29,938 bases of DNA from positions 1 through 29,938 of the forward strand of contig CALSCQ010003099.1 of NCBI GenBank assembly GCA_943704525.1, in the 5' to 3' direction. Position 1 is the stretch's first letter; each line of letters opens with the position of its first letter. This DNA comes from Pigoraptor vietnamica (lineage: Eukaryota > Opisthokonta > Filasterea). Positions 11,801 to 20,519 of this stretch are shown piece after piece. The position numbers and the translations under genes were made by a program. The notes under the pieces are model-generated. The model was not told the DNA's origin and did not search any database. It saw only the letters and a list, made by a program, of their open reading frames with translations.

Positions 11801-12203
11801 TTCACGAGCGCCTCGCGCAATCCGCTCGTGCGCGCGCTCAACTTGCCGCTACAGGAGAAGCGGGGGCTAGTGACGCCCGCGGACTTTCACCTGCTCGTCA
11901 CGGCCGCCCTCGATTTCTTCCACAACCAGGTTTGTGTGTGCTCTGTCTTATTATTAACAGGGGAAAAGTGCACTGTGATTGTTGTGGCGAGGCTGTGCAT
12001 CTCGCCCTGATGCATTATCTTGTGTGTGCATGCATGCGGTCGTCTAACTTTTTTTCCCTCCCTTTTTGTTGCAGGGGCTCCAGCCGAGCGAGAAGAAGAT
12101 GTTCCTGTCGGTGTTTTCTTCGCTTTCGCACGCGCCGTTCCCCGAACTCGTTACGCGTTGCACGCACACAAACGCGAGCGACGTCATGGTGGACGAGGAA
12201 TGA
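2882..12203 (+). CDS. HTT: Huntingtin orthologue (HEAT-repeat scaffold), no polyglutamine tract
   Basis: Exons 2882-2952, 3129-3262, 3354-3463, 3716-11929 and 12075-12203 join in phase to about 2885 aa (human about 3144). The start [12 protein letters not shown] resembles the human amphipathic N17 helix; it is followed by a short PDVPPEER linker instead of polyQ and polyproline, then [10 protein letters not shown] aligned to human TKKDRVNHC. Strong N-HEAT matches follow ([63 protein letters not shown]). The C-HEAT end is also conserved ([49 protein letters not shown]). Low-complexity linkers occur near residues 250-314 (Ala/Pro), 824-860, 1024-1075, 1677-1700 and 1830-1911 (Pro/Glu). Huntingtin is a cytoplasmic scaffold for vesicle transport and autophagy that pairs with HAP40. 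An in-frame upstream ATG at 2699 is open, but AAAATGG at 2882 and the N17 match favour the later start. Confidence 0.96.
3467..3640 (+). repeat. Diverged tandem duplication inside huntingtin intron 3
   Basis: Two related copies begin CGTGGGCTGCGTT at 3467 and 3579 and both continue through GCCTGCTGGGCCCTTG and a TGTGCGTGCGTGC run, giving a period of about 112 bp. Intron 3 (3464-3715) therefore seems to have grown by a local segmental duplication. The copies differ by small substitutions and indels. Confidence 0.85.
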
Positions 12204-12374
12204 AGAATGAAGAACGGAAATGGCGGAGGGGATGGCTGTTGTGGTGATCAGGACAGTGTCACGCAGTCGCCCCATGCAGTTACGCACTCACTGACTCACA
12301 TGTTAACTGGTACAATTTTTTCCGTCGAATTGCAACGCCCGCTGTGCTCCGCTCTTTTTGAGCGGGTTCGTCGT

Positions 12375-13196
12375 ATGGCGTGGGCAATCGCGCGTTCTCG
12401 TTTCTCCTTCTCTCAGCTCGCACTGCATGCGCGCCCTAATCGCGCGTATGGCGCTGCGTCGCTCGGCGTTGGCACTGCGTCCGATGTGACGTTGCTGGGT
12501 ACGCCGCTGTCGCACTTTACTCGCAAGGTGCGGCTGCTTCTGTTGGAGCTCGGCGTGCCGCACACCTTCTCGCGGATATCGTCGCTGCTCCTAACGAGCT
12601 CTGCGGTGTATGGCGACAACCCCTTGCTGAGGGCGCCGACGCTGCTTCACCGTGTCGAACGCGGCCACCTACACACCGTCGTGGAATCGGACCACATTGC
12701 GCGCTACGTCCTCGCACGCTGGCCTCCGCAGCGCCGTGATGCGCCTCGCTTTAGTGTGCTCACGGACGCCGCCGCTACGTCTGCGAAGGGCGTGCGTGCG
12801 CTGAACCAGCTGGCTGTGTGCAACGGCGTGATGGCGAACGAGGTGGTGCTGCTGATGTCGACGCGCGGCCAGGGGGGTCTCACGCCGCCCCAGCAGCACG
12901 AGATTGAGTACTACCGAAAACTCAACACGGCCATTGAGTCTGCGCTTGCGTGGATGGACGAACAGGTGCGCGGCGACGGCGACGGCGCCAATGTGAGCGA
13001 GTTCACGTATGTGGACATGGCCCTCGTGAGCATGTTTCAGCATCTCGCGCACTACAATCTCGTGTGGGATCTGAGCGCGCGCTTTCCCTCGCTCGCCATG
13101 CGCGTGGACAGCTTTTCGGCGCGGCCGTCTGTGGTTGCGACGACTCCCGCGGCGTCGCTGAAGGAAGCGCACGATGCGGGATGGAGGCCGGCGTGA
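12375..13196 (+). CDS. Glutathione S-transferase-like protein with mitochondrial-type leader
   Basis: Single exon, 273 aa, TGA at 13194-13196. I chose the ATG at 12375 because the frame upstream (from 12207) lacks conserved content and would overlap the region just after the huntingtin stop. Residues 1-28 are rich in Arg, Ser and Ala with no acids (MAWAIARSRF...), typical of a mitochondrial presequence. From about residue 37 a thioredoxin-like GST N-domain follows: DVTLLGTPLSHFTRKVRLLLLELG with a catalytic-type Ser near 46, the cis-proline loop RAPTL (Pro88) and the ESDHIARY glutathione-contact motif (Glu104-Ser105). The rest is an all-helical C-domain. The family conjugates glutathione to electrophiles or reduces peroxides; the substrate here is unknown. 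Only about 170 bp separate it from the huntingtin stop. It is the only intronless complete gene in the window. Confidence 0.82.
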   Translation: MAWAIARSRFSFSQLALHARPNRAYGAASLGVGTASDVTLLGTPLSHFTRKVRLLLLELGVPHTFSRISSLLLTSSAVYGDNPLLRAPTLLHRVERGHLHTVVESDHIARYVLARWPPQRRDAPRFSVLTDAAATSAKGVRALNQLAVCNGVMANEVVLLMSTRGQGGLTPPQQHEIEYYRKLNTAIESALAWMDEQVRGDGDGANVSEFTYVDMALVSMFQHLAHYNLVWDLSARFPSLAMRVDSFSARPSVVATTPAASLKEAHDAGWRPA

Positions 13197-14546
13197 GAGA
13201 GATGCCACTTGGGACGGGCTGGAATGAATCGGGCGCTGTGCATCAACACCAGCGGCTGCGAACGGCACGGGGCACACTGACAGCTGGGAGAATGCCGAAA
13301 GGCCCGCTACGTGCAGCGATCTGTTCCCTCCAGCCCCGCAAGGCAAGCACGCCGGCCGGCGAAGATATCACCATTGACCGCGACGGCAGCTGCCGCGCCG
13401 GGCATGCCAAAACTCCTGAGACCAGTCGAACTCGCACTGAGAATGTGTACTGGGTTCAAGCACAGGCCGGCGGTGTCGTAGAGACCGTGTGACTGATCCG
13501 CCGGTTAGGGTCGGCACTAAGGCGGCGGGGCAAGTGTTGACGTTTGGTCCGAATAGAAATGCAAGATGGTTACAGCTGACTGCACAGCCCAAGGCAGGCG
13601 GATGAGTGAGACGCTTCAGTTTCAGACGAGTGTGCCCCAGGCTGGCTTCACTGGCCTTGAAGTGACCCCTCGGTGGCAGCCGGACGAGTTATAATCCGTC
13701 TCTGTGCTGGCATTTTTGATATTGGAAACGTTCACGCGCGGCAGGGACGCCGGTCAGTTAGCCAGCTGCCTCCGCGTCGGGCCCGGGCGGTGCTGGTCCG
13801 ACCCGGTGGTCCGACCCGGCCGCCGGCCGGATTGGCCGGACTGAGCCCGCCCGGCGGCCGGCACCTGCTCACCTGCCGTGGCTGGTCCCGGGCTCACTGA
13901 GACGCCTACCCAATCTCCTCCGAATTCCTGAAGTCGTCGCGGCTCACTGAGTCTGCCGAGCAGACTTCGAAATGATATCTGGCAGTTATCACGGATGTGC
14001 TGCTGCAGTGGGGCAGGACGGGTCGGTAGCAAGGCCTGTGATACAGTTAGAGCAGACGAGTCCGTGACAGACGCTGTAGCTTAATATTACCATCTGGCGC
14101 ATTGGTGCGGCCAACAAGCGAGTTGGGCTTGTTTCTGGTTCATGCAGTGTATTGGCAATTGCAAGACAGGCGGCAACTCTGAACGGTTCAAAAAAGAATA
14201 AGCAGGACGCGGAACCGTCGGTCGAGGCAAACGAATCTCAGTCCACAAAACCGACGCAAAATAATAAAACGGAAGCAGCGATTCCAATTGCAGCAATAAA
14301 CAGCCACGCCATTGGTTGGTAAACGTTGGCGATGGAATAAAAATAAGGCGTTGGAATATTAAAAAAAAAAACAAAGCCACAAATAGCGCGGAAGCAAAGT
14401 GCAAAACGGCCATGCAAGAAAGGCGGAGACAGAGTGACGCCAAGCGGTGCACGTGCCACGATTTCAGCCGAGAGGCCCACAGCGCGCTAGCCTTCGACAG
14501 ACGTGGACCCGAGCGATGGTAAACACGGGGGGAGTTCTGTCGGCGT
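13197..14546. other. Gene-poor spacer between GST and PDZ-WW genes
   Basis: 1.35 kb with no gene I can support. It must contain the 3' ends of both flanking genes. About 13770-13905 is extremely GC-rich and palindromic (listed separately). GGCTCACTGAG occurs twice, near 13889 and 13939. AACAAGC at 14112 pairs with GCTTGTT at 14126 across a 7-nt loop. A T-tract on the - strand (A-run at about 14360-14371) precedes a tiny hydrophobic ORF at 14238-14312, reported as a finding. No tRNA cloverleaf or snRNA signature was recognised. Confidence 0.4.
13770..13905. repeat. Very GC-rich, self-complementary patch
   Basis: The segment is dominated by CCGG/GGCC/GCCGGC words. It contains the direct repeat GTCCGACCCGG twice in immediate succession (about 13797-13822) and inverted complements (GGCCGCCGGCCGG with CCGGCGGCCGG) that would fold into a strong hairpin. 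Its composition stands out from the surrounding noncoding DNA. It could be a structured RNA, a CpG-like regulatory element or a mobile-element remnant; the sequence does not decide. Confidence 0.5.
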
Positions 14547-16306
14547 TCAGCGTCGCCAAGCGTCGCTAAGTTCGCTCCCGTCGATCGCAGCAAACTTCAT
14601 AATCTTGTTCCTGCGGAATGACAAAAAAAAAAAAAAGAAAAAAAAAGCGCAACGTGAGCACATTACTATAATAGACAACGACACACTCGAGAGCACACAA
14701 TCTGCAATGCAAGCGTGCAGTGTGAGCGCAATGAACATCGCACGCACCGGAACGATTCCGTTTCGTCGGCAACGTGGGCCGAGATGCGCGCATACGAGCG
14801 GTGAGCCACGAGGTCGTGGTAGCGATAAAACCAGTCGTCCCACTGCATCCACTCGGGGGCCTGCAGCGGCGCCACCCCGCTTTCCGCCGCCGTCGCACGG
14901 CACGCAACCTCCAGGTCGAAAATCTCCTTGAGAACGAGCAGCACGGCGAACTCCCGGCGCGTGTCGGCAATCTCTTTGTTCAGCAGCAGCGTCTCGACCC
15001 CCAACTCGGTCGCAGTACCCTTCACGATCCGCTCGGTGCTGAGCACGTTCAGGTTCGTCGACGACCCATCGCCGCCGCCGCGGAGGGGAACGACGCCGAG
15101 CGTGCGCCGAAGCGCCGCAATTTCCCCGACGAGCGCGTCCCGACAGCGCCTCTCCTCGGCGTGCGTTGCGACGGCCGCTTTGAGAACGACGAGAGCCTGC
15201 CGCTTGGCGACGACCTGGAACGACCACCAGTCCTCCGTAAGCGTCGCTTCATGAAAGTGGGGAGAGGAGAGCTCCACGCGTGAGAAGCCGTCGAGACAGT
15301 CGTTGAGATCCGCCAACTCGAACTGGACGTCGCCCGCCGTCTCCTTCACGTCCCTTCCGCCAAGCAGCGCCGTTATGGCCGTATCGACAGCGTTCAGTTG
15401 CGCCACGGCCACGGCACGGTGCGCCGCGTCGCTGCCGGCCGCTCTCCACGCCGAGAGCGCCTCTTTCCGCTGATCGAAGAGCGCGCGGAGTCGGTCGGTG
15501 CGGGAGGCGCCGCGTTGGTCGGGAACTGACGCAAGGCACGCTCGCTTGACCTGAAGACGGGAAGAGCCGTTTCATGGAATGCGGTTATTCCAGTGCTCGC
15601 TTGCAAGTGATACTACGAAAATAACAGAACACCATCGAAGCAAGCACCCCGAACAGGCCGCCGCAGAGAGAGTGCGCACGTTGTACCCACGTGGATCGTC
15701 TCCGTCGTCTTTGCAATGAACTTGCGGAGGTCCAGTCGCTGCTGCCACTCGCGCATCTCCTGGGGGTGGTGCCATGTCGTCCGCCGGTTCACGTGACTGG
15801 GAGGCAGACGGATGTCGGATCAGCGTAAATCATGGACGCGTGACCGCTAATGAGTGAGGGAGTGGGATCGAGACACAGCACAGCACATTACAAGCGAAGG
15901 GATTCGCGTGGCTGTGCGGACAGCAGAAAGGAGAGACGAGACGACGGAAGGAGACCACAAGCAACGGCCCGCGCAGACACCCACTCGATGTAGTAGAGAA
16001 ATCCCGTCGCATCGCGCGCCTCTTCCCACCCAAACGGCAGCTCTGCGGTGCACACGTCTCACGCATAAGTATTCTCTCGATAAAACCGTTGGCGCGTGTT
16101 ACATAAGATGAGTCTGAACTCTCCGCACACAAACACGCGTACAGAGGTAGTGCCGGACAAGTGATCCATGCGCGCCCACCATGCACTTCGCAGTCCGAGA
16201 GCTCGGCGCTGCGCACGAGGCGAAGGCGTGGGTCCACCCACGACGTAGTGCACGTCTTGTGGCTGTGTGCGCACGAAATGAGTTGGAGGCGTTGCAAGGC
16301 ACACAC

Positions 16307-16337
<31 letters not shown>

Positions 16338-17485
16338 AAGACAAACCCACAAACACACAAAGACAAACACACACACACACACACGAAGACAAACACACAC
16401 ACACATACACATACACACACACCACAAGTGCAGAGGGAACACAGCCAAGCAAACATGTGCCACATCTGACGCCACGCTCCAACACTAAGAAAAATGATTC
16501 TGTCGCACACGCACTCGATGAAGAAGCGGCGGTTCGTCGCGGGGTCAATTGCCATCTCCCATCCCGTGGGCATGGGTCCCAGCGCGTCGTCTGCGGGCGG
16601 CCTCGTCGGTCCAAGCGCCCCCACAATCGTTTCCACCTGCGACGGACGCGAGGATGAAGACCCGACGCCCGTAGTCACGACCGGCACGAGCGGCGCCCCC
16701 TTGGCCGACGTCGACGCACCGGGTGCAACGGCGGCGGCCGGCGTGGCCAGTGTCGCAGAGAAGCGCACGACGGGCGAAGACGTCGAAGCGTTCTGTTGCG
16801 CGAGGACGGTGCCCACACCAGCGCCCACGGCGGGACCGGGCGGCGCGGAGGGTCCCGCGATCGGCTCAGCCTCGGGAATGGCTTCCGGGATCGCACGTGC
16901 CACTTCAGTGCGGCGGTTCGGCTGGTGGAGGTTGATGACGGGGGGAGGCGTGGCTTCGATGTCTGTGCCGGCGGCGTCGCGAAAGTACTCTGCGACACGA
17001 GGCAAAGGGGCGGGATTAACTCTTGGGGGCGCAAAGTGTTGACGCGCGACTGAGACATAGCAGCTACACGAGTGCTACTAAAGTGTGCACGAGTGCTTCT
17101 ACTGTGTGTGCGCGCGTGCAGAGGCGGCTTCCCCACTCTGGACGACAGTGTTGGAGCGGAGCTTGAGCTCGCAGCGGTCGCCGGACTTGCGGATGCAGTC
17201 GACGACGTTGTCGTGCGTCATTTCGCACACAATGACGCCATTGACCTCGACCACTTCGTCCCCCACGTGCACATCTCCGCAACGATCGGCCACGCCGCCA
17301 GGAAACACGCGCGAGATGACAATCGGAAACTTGTGTTCCTTGCCGCCCTTGACACAAAAGTCGAAGCCGCTCTCGCCGCGCATCAGCACGACGCTGCGGT
17401 ACTCGTGCGTGCTGCCGTAGAACATGGGCGGGTTCGCAGGCTGAGGCCGCATGCTGACGGGCCGCGCCTGCGACGAGGACGCCAT
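14547..17485 (-). CDS. PDZ domain-tandem WW domain scaffold protein
   Basis: Seven exons: 17137-17485, 16515-16989, 16180-16262, 15985-16042, 15691-15796, 14748-15550 and 14547-14610, giving 645 aa with all phases consistent. Residues about 29-110 form a PDZ domain: GFDF carboxylate-binding loop at 40-43, then FPGGVADR and GDEVVEVNG. An Ala/Pro/Thr-rich linker (about 120-250) leads to WW1 (Trp260, Trp283, Pro286; ends TTSWVDPR) and WW2 (Trp308, Trp330, Pro333; YYIDHVNRRTTWHHP). The WW spacing resembles KIBRA/WWC and MAGI proteins. The last 300 residues are helical and coiled-coil-like, with no family I recognise. PDZ domains bind C-terminal peptides and WW domains PPxY motifs, so this should be a cortical or signalling adaptor, perhaps in a Hippo-like pathway. 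The exon 3 donor is the least certain junction (GTGGGC used; GTGCAT is 7 nt earlier). Confidence 0.88.
16304..16430. repeat. Compound (CA)n microsatellite in PDZ-WW gene intron 2
   Basis: CA-rich arrays interrupted by AAAGACAAA units and a GCGCGCGC stretch, located in the intron that splits WW1 (16263-16514). On the sense strand it is (GT)n. Confidence 0.95.
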
Positions 17486-18023
17486 TCCTCACACGCGCGG
17501 CAGCAGGTAGTGTAACTTGGGCGCACACGTAAGCAAACTTCGAATGTCCTGGTGACGAGAAATGAAACAGAACACACGAGCGCCGAGACGGTTCACATGC
17601 AGCGTTGCATGTACACGGCGGCGATATATGTGCGAGTGCGGCGGGGAGTGTGCCGCTTCCTTTTGGAGTAGGCGGATGCACACACGCGCACGCACACACA
17701 CACCAATCGTGACTGCAGACTGGCTCGATCGGCTCAAAGGGAGCGGTTCTTCCGTATTTGGAGCGGACAACGCCCGAATTGGTAAATTGAAGAACGTTCC
17801 ATTTTCCATGCAAAAATCGGGGTGCGGCCAATTACCAAGTCTCGAGCGGCCACGGTGGCTAACCCTCACTGTATACTCAACACGCACAATCGGTCTGTTA
17901 CCTTGGGAGCCTATCGCACGCACGCAGCGGCTATCATACATGGGAAAACCCCGCACAGAGCGACGCGCACACAGACGCAACGCGCCCTCCGCACTCGTAA
18001 CCGAGACGACGCGTCTCGTGTGC
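17486..18023. other. Spacer between cytidylyltransferase 3' end and PDZ-WW 5' end
   Basis: 538 bp between two - strand genes; it should hold the promoter of the PDZ-WW gene and the 3' UTR of the cytidylyltransferase. A short CA run lies at about 17683-17704. ORFs here show no recognisable protein and no tRNA-like arms are evident. Confidence 0.4.
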
Positions 18024-19727
18024 TCAGAACGGTGACGAGACGAGGAAAGAGGCGTTCGCCTCGCCATCTTCCTCCGATTCGTCAGACGCGGCCCGACCGC
18101 CGTCCGAAGTGGGGCTCGGCGACCGCGACCCCATCGGGCTGAACGTCTGCATGAGGTGGTCCACCTTATCCAACACCTTGTTGCGACCGTCAAGGAGCTG
18201 CGCGAAAAGACATTCGTGAGAAATAAGCCCAAAGTCAATGCCGCTACACATAAGAACACAAGTCCACTCGCACAAAGGCGCACACATGAGCACACGCACC
18301 ATCTTGGCGCCCTTTTCAAACAGCGATCCGAAGTCCTGGACGAGCTCGTGCGATTTGTCCTCCCACTTGTGCAACACTTCTGCCGACTTCTCGCCAATCA
18401 GTTTTCGTCGCCGGTCGACTGACCGGGTCACGCGATCCTTAATCGCCTCCAGCTGGAACTTTGTTCCCTGCGACAGCAACACAAAGAATTGTCAACGAGA
18501 GAAGGGGGAATGAGAGAGGAAAATAAGAAACTAGAACTCCATGCAACGGAGTGTGAAACAAAATCCATTCGACGTTGGGGCGACAGTCTCAAACTCTCTC
18601 TCACCTTGACAAAACCGACGTTGAGGTCCTTGGCAGAGTAGCCGCGCGCAAGATTGCGCCGCACATAGACGTCGTAATCCTTCACAATCCGCGTGATGAT
18701 GTCCGATGTGGAGATGCCGTCGGTGCGCTGCGTCGCGCGGAACTTGCCCATCTCCTTGATGTGCTTGTAGCAGTCTTCAGAGTCCGCGGTCGCGTACGGA
18801 ATGTCGTCGTGCGCAACGAAATCGATCTGAAAATGTCGAATTGCAGAGTGTGCGGTGATTGCATTCGATCAGAAAAGAGCAGGAAGGAAGGAAGGAGCGA
18901 GTGATACTCGCGGAACAAGCGCGAAAATGAGCATAAATCGACACATAATAGTTTCGCAAGATGTCCGCATTTCACCGCACATAAAAAGTGGCGGAATAAC
19001 AGGCACGCACGCAGAGCCTCTGCGCAGCACCGCTTGAGACTCACGCAGTTGTCCTCCATGAATTCCTTTGTGATGGTCCACGGGGCATCCGTCAGCACCT
19101 CGTCGACGTAACGGCAGTGGCGCACGCCCTCGTAGCGCTCCCACTCCGTGAGCACTGTCTTGCCCTTGAGCGAGTGCGTCAGCTCGTCGTTGCACACTGC
19201 GTCGACCCAGCAGCAAGTAAATAATCAGCGTCCAATCGTCTGGCACATTCAGGTCAGTCTCTCCACTGACGACACACAACAGAAGACCCACCGCCAACAA
19301 TGAGATGTGTGTTTGGAAAGAGAAGCTTGGCCTGCATGAGCATGCGTGCGTGGCCCGCGTGAAACACGTCGAAGATGCCGTCGGCATACACACGAACTGG
19401 CCTGTTCGGATCTGCAGTTCGGTGTGTGTGTGTGCGTGTGTGTGTGTGTCACGTGAGAATGGGCTTCCCATCCCACGCTGTGCATGTGCACTGAAAAGAG
19501 GCCATTCACAATCCATGTCCGACCGCATCTCTCACAAGCGCACCTGTGCCGGGGTTCGGCGTGGGCTTCTCCATCTGCCCCTTGGCGATGAGCTCCTTCA
19601 GCTCAAAAGTGTACGGCGCGGGGTCGTACAGTCCGACGGCGTTCGCCGGGCGCTTCACTGGCGGGACATCTTGGGGAACATCGTCTTCGCGCGCGCGCTT
19701 GCGCGAGCGTTTCTGTGTTTGCGACAT
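18024..19727 (-). CDS. PCYT1: CTP:phosphocholine cytidylyltransferase (CCT)
   Basis: Six exons (19544-19727, 19292-19411, 19045-19196, 18605-18826, 18300-18467, 18024-18197) splice in phase to 339 aa (human CCT alpha 367). Residues 1-61 carry a basic nuclear-localisation-type segment ([15 protein letters not shown]). The catalytic domain shows [16 protein letters not shown] with the CTP-binding HxGH at 79-82, [26 protein letters not shown] and the signature RTDGISTSD at 186-194 (Asp replaces the usual Glu). Charged helical residues about 228-285 form the membrane-sensing amphipathic region, and the tail is Ser-Pro rich (SRSPSPTS), as in the regulatory phosphorylation domain. The enzyme makes CDP-choline from CTP and phosphocholine, the rate-limiting step of the Kennedy pathway, and is activated by membrane binding. 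Intron 1 holds a short GT/CA tract. Confidence 0.96.
19425..19449. repeat. Short GT microsatellite in CCT intron 1
   Basis: An imperfect GTGTGTGCGTGTG run in the intron between cytidylyltransferase exons 1 and 2, just inside the acceptor region on the - strand (reads CA on the sense strand). Confidence 0.9.
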
Positions 19728-19902
19728 GGCGTTCTTCGTTTGGACGTAGATGAGACTACGGATACTCCCGCGAGAAATGTAAACAAGGAAAAAAGCGCCG
19801 ATTGCCTTTTTTCCGCTCTTCAGAGAATGCGTTGCTTTCCGTGCACGTGTCCCGTCGCGCTGAGTGTGCTTTATGTGTGTGTGTACGCGTGTGTGCGTAA
19901 GA

Positions 19903-19937
19903 GTGAGAGAGAGAGAGTGTGTGTGTGTGTGTGTGCG
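19903..19937. repeat. Compound (GA)n(GT)n microsatellite
   Basis: A GAGTGAGAGAGAGAGAG run passes directly into GTGTGTGTGTGTG, about 180-210 bp upstream of the cytidylyltransferase start codon on the opposite strand. Confidence 0.95.
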
Positions 19938-20057
19938 TGGCAATCGTCAGCACTGTTCTTCGTTGGGGTAGGCGGGGAATGGTGAACGTAAACAGACACT
20001 TGGGGCGGCAGACTCCCTCGCGACCAATAATTTGAAATGGTCACCATTTTTTGGCGG

Positions 20058-20120
20058 GGTTGACTTCGGCCAAATTATGGCTATCACTTGATACGTTACC
20101 CGGATCCGCCGAAGTCAACC
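20058..20120. repeat. 13-bp perfect inverted repeat
   Basis: GGTTGACTTCGGC at 20058-20070 is the exact reverse complement of GCCGAAGTCAACC at 20108-20120, with a 37-bp loop. It lies in noncoding DNA upstream of the cytidylyltransferase. It could be a hairpin, a paired binding site or the ends of a tiny element; no target-site duplication is clear. Confidence 0.85.
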
Positions 20121-20189
20121 AATCTCACTTATGGCATCCGCGTAGTCGACCTCAGACTCATTTACTGGACTCGCGAAGACGCTGGAACG

Positions 20190-20397
20190 CTACACGGCAG
20201 GGGATTGTCGGTGCCGGTGACTTCGGCCTTCGCAACTCGTCTCGACGATTGCTAGAAGGATCGTATGCTCGAGCGCAGTGATGCCGGGCAATTCTATTCC
20301 GGCCAGACGCTCGCCCAGCAGCCGCGCCTCCTTCTCGCCGCCGGGACGGCGCGGCGACGCTGTCGTCGTAGTGCTCAGCGTGCGGCTCGGTACAACC
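20190..20397 (-). pseudogene. Orphan coding-like fragment (possible gene relic or small exon)
   Basis: On the - strand a frame starting just after a TTTCCAG acceptor (AG at 20399-20398) shows GC-rich third positions and a protein-like stretch, EKEARLLGERLAGIELPGIT followed by ALEHTILLAIVETS, to TAG at 20190. A consensus donor GTAAGT (GT at 20451-20450) lies 54 nt upstream, so a short intron is possible. The preceding sequence has weak coding character and offers only a short N-terminus (ATG near 20509). The LPGIT...LLAI pattern faintly recalls large helical trafficking-type proteins, but I cannot name a family. It may be a remnant of a displaced gene or an exon of an undetected small gene. 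Confidence 0.3.
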
Positions 20398-20519
20398 CTG
20401 GAAATTGCACATGTCGCATGCCAGTTCAAAGTTCAGGATTTGTTTACTTACAGAACCGCAAGCCACACAGTGGATACACTCCAATGTTGGCACACAATAC
20501 GGGGTCGCATACGCTCTAT

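Larger units (their letters stand above)
19728..20519. other. Spacer upstream of CCT with repeats and an orphan coding-like fragment
   Basis: 792 bp between the cytidylyltransferase start and the lipid-kinase stop, both on the - strand. It includes the cytidylyltransferase promoter, a compound (GA)(GT) microsatellite at about 19903-19937, a 13-bp inverted repeat at 20058-20120 and a short coding-like fragment at 20190-20397. No complete gene is supported. Confidence 0.45.

Noticed and set aside
12207-12374. Upstream in-frame ATG of the GST gene
   Set aside because: The extension begins 4 bp after the huntingtin stop, lacks GST-like content and would bury the mitochondrial-type leader.
13750-13920. 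SRP RNA or other classical ncRNA in the GC-rich patch
   Set aside because: I looked for the SRP helix 8 GNAR loop pattern and snRNA starts on both strands and found none.
14087-14593. 168-codon - strand ORF overlapping the end of the PDZ-WW gene
   Set aside because: It overlaps the real last exon in another frame and runs through poly-T and AT-rich sequence; only the small hydrophobic piece at 14238-14312 was kept as a finding.
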